From PLA3 sp964592235 (lineage in GTDB: Bacteria > Planctomycetota > Phycisphaerae > UBA1845 > UTPLA1): a DNA stretch of 64,000 nucleotides. The DNA lies in assembly GCA_964592235.1 (NCBI GenBank), contig CAZQCF010000006.1, forward strand, positions 62,001 to 126,000, read 5' to 3'. Both the position numbers and the translations under genes were made by a program. The stretch's first letter is position 1. Every line of letters starts with the position of its first letter. Under the pieces are notes generated by a model, which was given only the letters and a program-made list of their open reading frames with translations, ran no database searches and had not been told where the DNA came from. Below are positions 61,639-64,000 of this stretch, in pieces.

Positions 61639-63104
61639 GTATGGCTTGGAATCAGCCCTTCGGCGAGTACGTCGAAGGGCTTTCTCACTTCGTAGCAAAG
61701 AGTTACGTCGTCGAGTTTGAAGTTCAAAAACACGATTTCGAGCAGTTGACGCTTGGCGGAGTAATCGGCGACAAGCCACTTGTCGATAAGGGCTTGCGAG
61801 AGTTCAAAAACCTTTTCCGCCAATTCCGCCTGTTCGCCGCGATCACGGTCGGCGGCTTCCAGTTGCAGACTCACTTGGGCAATCCGGTCGCGTAATTCCG
61901 TGGCCTTGCCGGCAAACGTGTCGGCGTCGATTTCTTCCAAGAGCCGTAGATTGAGCAACCGGTCCTGCTGCTTGCGTAGTTCAGTGATTTCCTTTTGCAG
62001 ATGCTGGGCGCGATGCTGCGATTCGCCGCGTTCGTGCTTGGACCATTCCCGCAGCGCTTTGGCGAACCAGTCGCGCACGGTCTCCGGCTGGCGGATGGAC
62101 TTGAAGACCGCCAGCACTTGCTCGTCCAGTTCCGCCTCCGTCATGCGTACCTTGGGATGACCGGGGATGGCGTTGTACATCGTGCAGCGGTAATAGATGT
62201 ACCGCTTGCCGGTGTTCTTCTTGATGATCTGTTCGCCGGTGATGAGATTGCCGCAGTGGCCGCAGCGGATGAGTCCGCCAGCGTAGGTCAATTCCAGCGT
62301 CTTGTACGTCTTACCGCCCAGCAGCACTTGCACGCGCTCCCAAGTGGCCCGGTCGATGATCGGCTCATGTTTGCCGGGATGCCATTGTCCGCTGTATTCG
62401 ACTTCGCCGATGTACGCGCGGTCCTTGAGCATGGCATAGACCTGGCTACGCGGGAAGCGCGGCGACGAATTGCGATATGATACACCCTCTTCGGCCAACC
62501 GCTGGACGAGTTGATCGACCGTGAGCGGCTCGTAGGCGTAGAGTTGGAACATCCGCCGCACGTTGGCGGCTCGGTCAGCATCGACTTCGATGAGGCCGCG
62601 ACCTTCTTTGCGGATGTTGCGGTATCCATAAGGGGCCGCGCCGACGAACCATCCCTCCTGCACGCGGCGAGCGTGTCCTTCACGAACATCGACCGATTGC
62701 TGCTCGGTGTAGAAGCTCGCCATGTTGGCGAGCGTCCGCCGCATCATACGGCCGGCGGGATTGTTCTCGGTGGGCTGCGAGACGGAGATGAAGGCGATGC
62801 CGTGTTCGCTCTCCAGCCGTTCGAGTTCGACGTAATCGAACAGGTTGCGGGCCGCGCGATCCACTTTGTAGAACAGCAGCGCATCCAGCTTGTCGGCGTT
62901 CTTTCTGGCGAAGGCGACCAGTTCCTTGAACGTCTTGCGTTCATCCCGCTTGCTGGCAGTCTCGGCGATCCGAAAGAGCCGGACGATCTCGCCGCCGGTC
63001 GAAGCGGCGTAGCGCTTGAGCGCATCTTCCTGGACGGCTAATGAGAATCCTTCCCGTTCTTGTTCCCTACTCGATACCCGCGCCAAGGCGACGTAGCGTT
63101 TCAT
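61626..63104 (-). CDS. Large serine recombinase
   Basis: A 492-aa site-specific recombinase. The N-terminal resolvase domain has the catalytic Ser in YVALARVSSREQEREGFSLA, with ALLFYKVDRAARNLFDYVEL (YKVDRxxR) and GRMMRRTLANMASFYTEQQS. The recombinase domain begins GWFVGAAPYGYRN. A zinc ribbon is seen as LIRCGHCGNLITGEQ and YYRCTMYN, then a long coiled coil (QHLQKEITELRKQQDRLLNL) typical of large serine integrases. The last four codons and stop are read from the complement of the tRNA-Pro 3' end, so integration formed the C-terminus. The 70-aa protein gene is 4 bp upstream. Confidence 0.93.
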   Translation of the reverse strand: MKRYVALARVSSREQEREGFSLAVQEDALKRYAASTGGEIVRLFRIAETASKRDERKTFKELVAFARKNADKLDALLFYKVDRAARNLFDYVELERLESEHGIAFISVSQPTENNPAGRMMRRTLANMASFYTEQQSVDVREGHARRVQEGWFVGAAPYGYRNIRKEGRGLIEVDADRAANVRRMFQLYAYEPLTVDQLVQRLAEEGVSYRNSSPRFPRSQVYAMLKDRAYIGEVEYSGQWHPGKHEPIIDRATWERVQVLLGGKTYKTLELTYAGGLIRCGHCGNLITGEQIIKKNTGKRYIYYRCTMYNAIPGHPKVRMTEAELDEQVLAVFKSIRQPETVRDWFAKALREWSKHERGESQHRAQHLQKEITELRKQQDRLLNLRLLEEIDADTFAGKATELRDRIAQVSLQLEAADRDRGEQAELAEKVFELSQALIDKWLVADYSAKRQLLEIVFLNFKLDDVTLCYEVRKPFDVLAEGLIPSHTRGD

Positions 63105-63108
63105 GGCA

Positions 63109-63321
63109 TTAACCCCGTGACAAGATGCCGAACAACCTCCCCAAGTCCCGGAGCATTGTAGACGCCTCGGCCACGGTCAGCCGGGATTTATAAAAAGGCT
63201 GCCAAGTCTCGATGGTTGCCGCAATTAGGGCCGGCGTAATCCATGCGGGGGTGTCGGGCGGCACGGCAATGTCCGTGGCTTCGTCGCGTGGTTCCAGTTT
63301 CTTAAGCTGCTTGCCCGGCAT
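63109..63321 (-). CDS. Small recombinase-associated protein (70 aa)
   Basis: It begins MPGKQLKKLEPRDEATDIAV and has a conserved-looking helix-rich tail, IAATIETWQPFYKSRLTVAE followed by ASTMLRDLGRLFGILSRG. I recall similar WQP...L...A...L..I..L/F..L small proteins next to recombinases in planctomycete elements, but cannot verify it here. The gap to the recombinase start is only 4 bp, so the two are probably translated together; a role as recombination directionality or accessory factor is an inference. Confidence 0.65.
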   Translation of the reverse strand: MPGKQLKKLEPRDEATDIAVPPDTPAWITPALIAATIETWQPFYKSRLTVAEASTMLRDLGRLFGILSRG

Positions 63322-63346
63322 GGCGTCGCACCAGAGTGAACAGGGA

Positions 63347-63385
63347 AAAGAAAGGGCGGAGCGACTTGTCGTAGCCGCTCCGCCC
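63347..63385 (-). terminator. Rho-independent terminator inside the element
   Basis: On the minus strand a 10-bp perfect stem (GGGCGGAGCG with CGCTCCGCCC, 63385-63376 and 63363-63354) is followed by TTTCTTTT (63353-63346). It ends transcription from the 63397-64000 block before the recombinase unit. Confidence 0.8.
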
Positions 63386-63396
63386 TCCGATGGCCT

Positions 63397-63546
63397 TCAG
63401 CGGCTCATCATCTTCGTGAGGCGGTCCTTGGCCGCCATCATCATCTTGCGGCCCTCTTCAGGGTGTTTTCGCATGTACCAGCGAATGCACCAGACCGTCG
63501 TCACCGCCTGGAACAACGTCATCATCATGAAAGTTCCGAACGTCAT
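63397..63546 (-). CDS. Small single-helix membrane protein (49 aa)
   Basis: Starts MTFGTFMMMTLFQAVTTVWC and has one membrane helix, then a basic tail (IRWYMRKHPEEGRKMMMAAK then DRLTKMMSR). AAGGAG lies 7-8 nt before the ATG at 63546, which makes it clear that the frame is real and that the longer in-frame extension is not used. It begins 5 bp after the 63551-63859 gene. Unknown function; accessory protein of the element. Confidence 0.65.
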   Translation of the reverse strand: MTFGTFMMMTLFQAVTTVWCIRWYMRKHPEEGRKMMMAAKDRLTKMMSR

Positions 63547-63550
63547 CGCA

Positions 63551-63859
63551 CTACTCCTTCTCAAAGGTTCGTGAGTCCCGCCCGTGATCATCACGGGCTT
63601 CCGCTTGCCGCAGTCGTGCGGCAAGAATCGATCCGCGTTCTTCATCCATGTCGCGCCCGTAGAGGTCACGACTGTCGATTTTCCGGGCCTCGGCCACTTC
63701 GCCCGGCGTTCGTGTTCCATAGAGTCCGTACTGCGGCGGCTGGGCGACGTTGGAGCCGGGAAAGACCGCCGCCCTCAATTCCGCCAATCCTTGCCGCCAC
63801 ATGGCGCCGGCGTGGCCGCTGCCGATCTTGGGTTTCGGGTCATCGCGCGCACGATTCAC
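63551..63859 (-). CDS. Hypothetical accessory protein (102 aa)
   Basis: The GTG start at 63859 has a perfect AAAGGAG 7 nt upstream. The product is hydrophilic, with MWRQGLAELRAAVFPGSNVA and QPPQYGLYGTRTPGEVAEAR, then an acidic/basic C-terminal tail. The NVAQP...YGLYGT pattern is reminiscent of small proteins in other planctomycete integrative elements, from memory only. It lies 14 nt after the stop of the upstream partial gene and is co-transcribed with it. Confidence 0.65.
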   Translation of the reverse strand: MNRARDDPKPKIGSGHAGAMWRQGLAELRAAVFPGSNVAQPPQYGLYGTRTPGEVAEARKIDSRDLYGRDMDEERGSILAARLRQAEARDDHGRDSRTFEKE

Positions 63860-63872
63860 GGTCGTTCTCCTT

Positions 63873-64000
63873 TCAGTTCAGGAAACGATCGCCGCGCATG
63901 GTGCGGAACCGCTCCGACACATGGCGTTGATCGATGAGGGCATCGTTCATGTCCGTGGCCCGCGTCCGCTCGAAGTGGAGATTGCTCTGCACCGAGACGA
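63873..64000 (-). CDS. 3' end of an accessory gene (partial)
   Basis: The frame is open from the right window edge to the stop at 63873 and reads SVQSNLHFERTRATDMNDAL followed by IDQRHVSERFRTMRGDRFLN (C-terminus). It is hydrophilic. The tight spacing to the next gene (14 nt, with a Shine-Dalgarno in between) supports coding. Its start and identity lie beyond the window. Confidence 0.55.
   Translation of the reverse strand, partial: VSVQSNLHFERTRATDMNDALIDQRHVSERFRTMRGDRFLN

Larger units (their letters stand above)
61626..64000. mobile_element. Serine-recombinase integrative element at tRNA-Pro (right end outside the window)
   Basis: All genes from the recombinase to the window edge are on the minus strand, small and accessory in character. 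The recombinase's stop lies inside the tRNA-Pro 3' end, marking the junction. Two terminator-separated blocks are seen (61626-63321 and 63397-64000). The extent to the right, and the second attachment site, are not visible. Confidence 0.65.

Noticed and set aside
1..64000. CRISPR array or rRNA genes
   Set aside because: No regularly spaced direct repeats and no rRNA-like conserved stretches were seen.

Overview
The window is GC-rich DNA that reads as a planctomycete (Planctomycetota) chromosome segment. The lineage call is an inference from several hallmarks seen together. These are a DUF1501 / PPC-domain / DUF1549-DUF1553 / cytochrome-c-WD40 operon, secreted proteins with planctomycete-type dockerin modules and Cys-rich repeats, CRTAC1 FG-GAP proteins, small palindromic intergenic repeats, and a serine-recombinase element carrying a characteristic set of tiny proteins.

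Layout. 1-5.3 kb: the 5' part of a mannose-6-phosphate isomerase gene (minus), two tiny coupled ORFs ending in a terminator, an ArnT/PMT-like glycosyltransferase, an Xaa-His dipeptidase and a hypothetical protein. 5.4-15.8 kb: an FHA-GAF histidine kinase, a CBS-domain protein, a MEMO1-family protein, a polyferredoxin-TPR fusion, a large lipoprotein with a CBM9-like tail, a DoxX protein and a DUF1579-like lipoprotein. 16-18.3 kb: a secreted dockerin protein whose predicted promoter carries a perfect dyad over its -35 box.

18.4-33.3 kb is the most striking region, an enediyne-type polyketide cassette in two divergent operons. The plus operon is DUF1702 (UnbL/E3-like), a 2031-aa KS-AT-ACP-KR-DH-PPTase synthase (PKSE) and a hot-dog thioesterase (E10-like). 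The minus operon is an FG-GAP/ASPIC-UnbV protein (E4-like), a TPR protein, an RnfD/NqrB-like UnbU protein (E5-like) and an RND/MMPL exporter. Genes within each operon overlap by a few bases. The warhead-maturation genes usual in actinobacterial enediyne clusters are not visible here, so the product could be a polyene or another PKSE-derived molecule.

33.5-43.1 kb is the four-gene planctomycete surface/cytochrome operon. 43.3-51.2 kb holds a GspE/PilB ATPase, a hypothetical protein and a 1562-aa secreted Cys-rich modular dockerin protein with a strong terminator. 51.4-57.9 kb looks like acyl-CoA or carboxylic-acid catabolism: MmgE/PrpD, an MBL hydrolase, two acyl-CoA dehydrogenases and a thiolase. 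57.9-61.0 kb encodes two membrane glycosyltransferases. From 61.1 kb a tRNA-Pro(GGG) locus carries a GIY-YIG gene between 33-bp direct repeats, and a serine-recombinase mobile element starts inside the tRNA 3' end and runs off the right edge.

Several genes have a -10-like hexamer only 6-14 nt before the ATG and no Shine-Dalgarno, suggesting leaderless mRNAs. Others have clear AGGAG-type sites. All functional calls are from reading the sequence; no database search was run.
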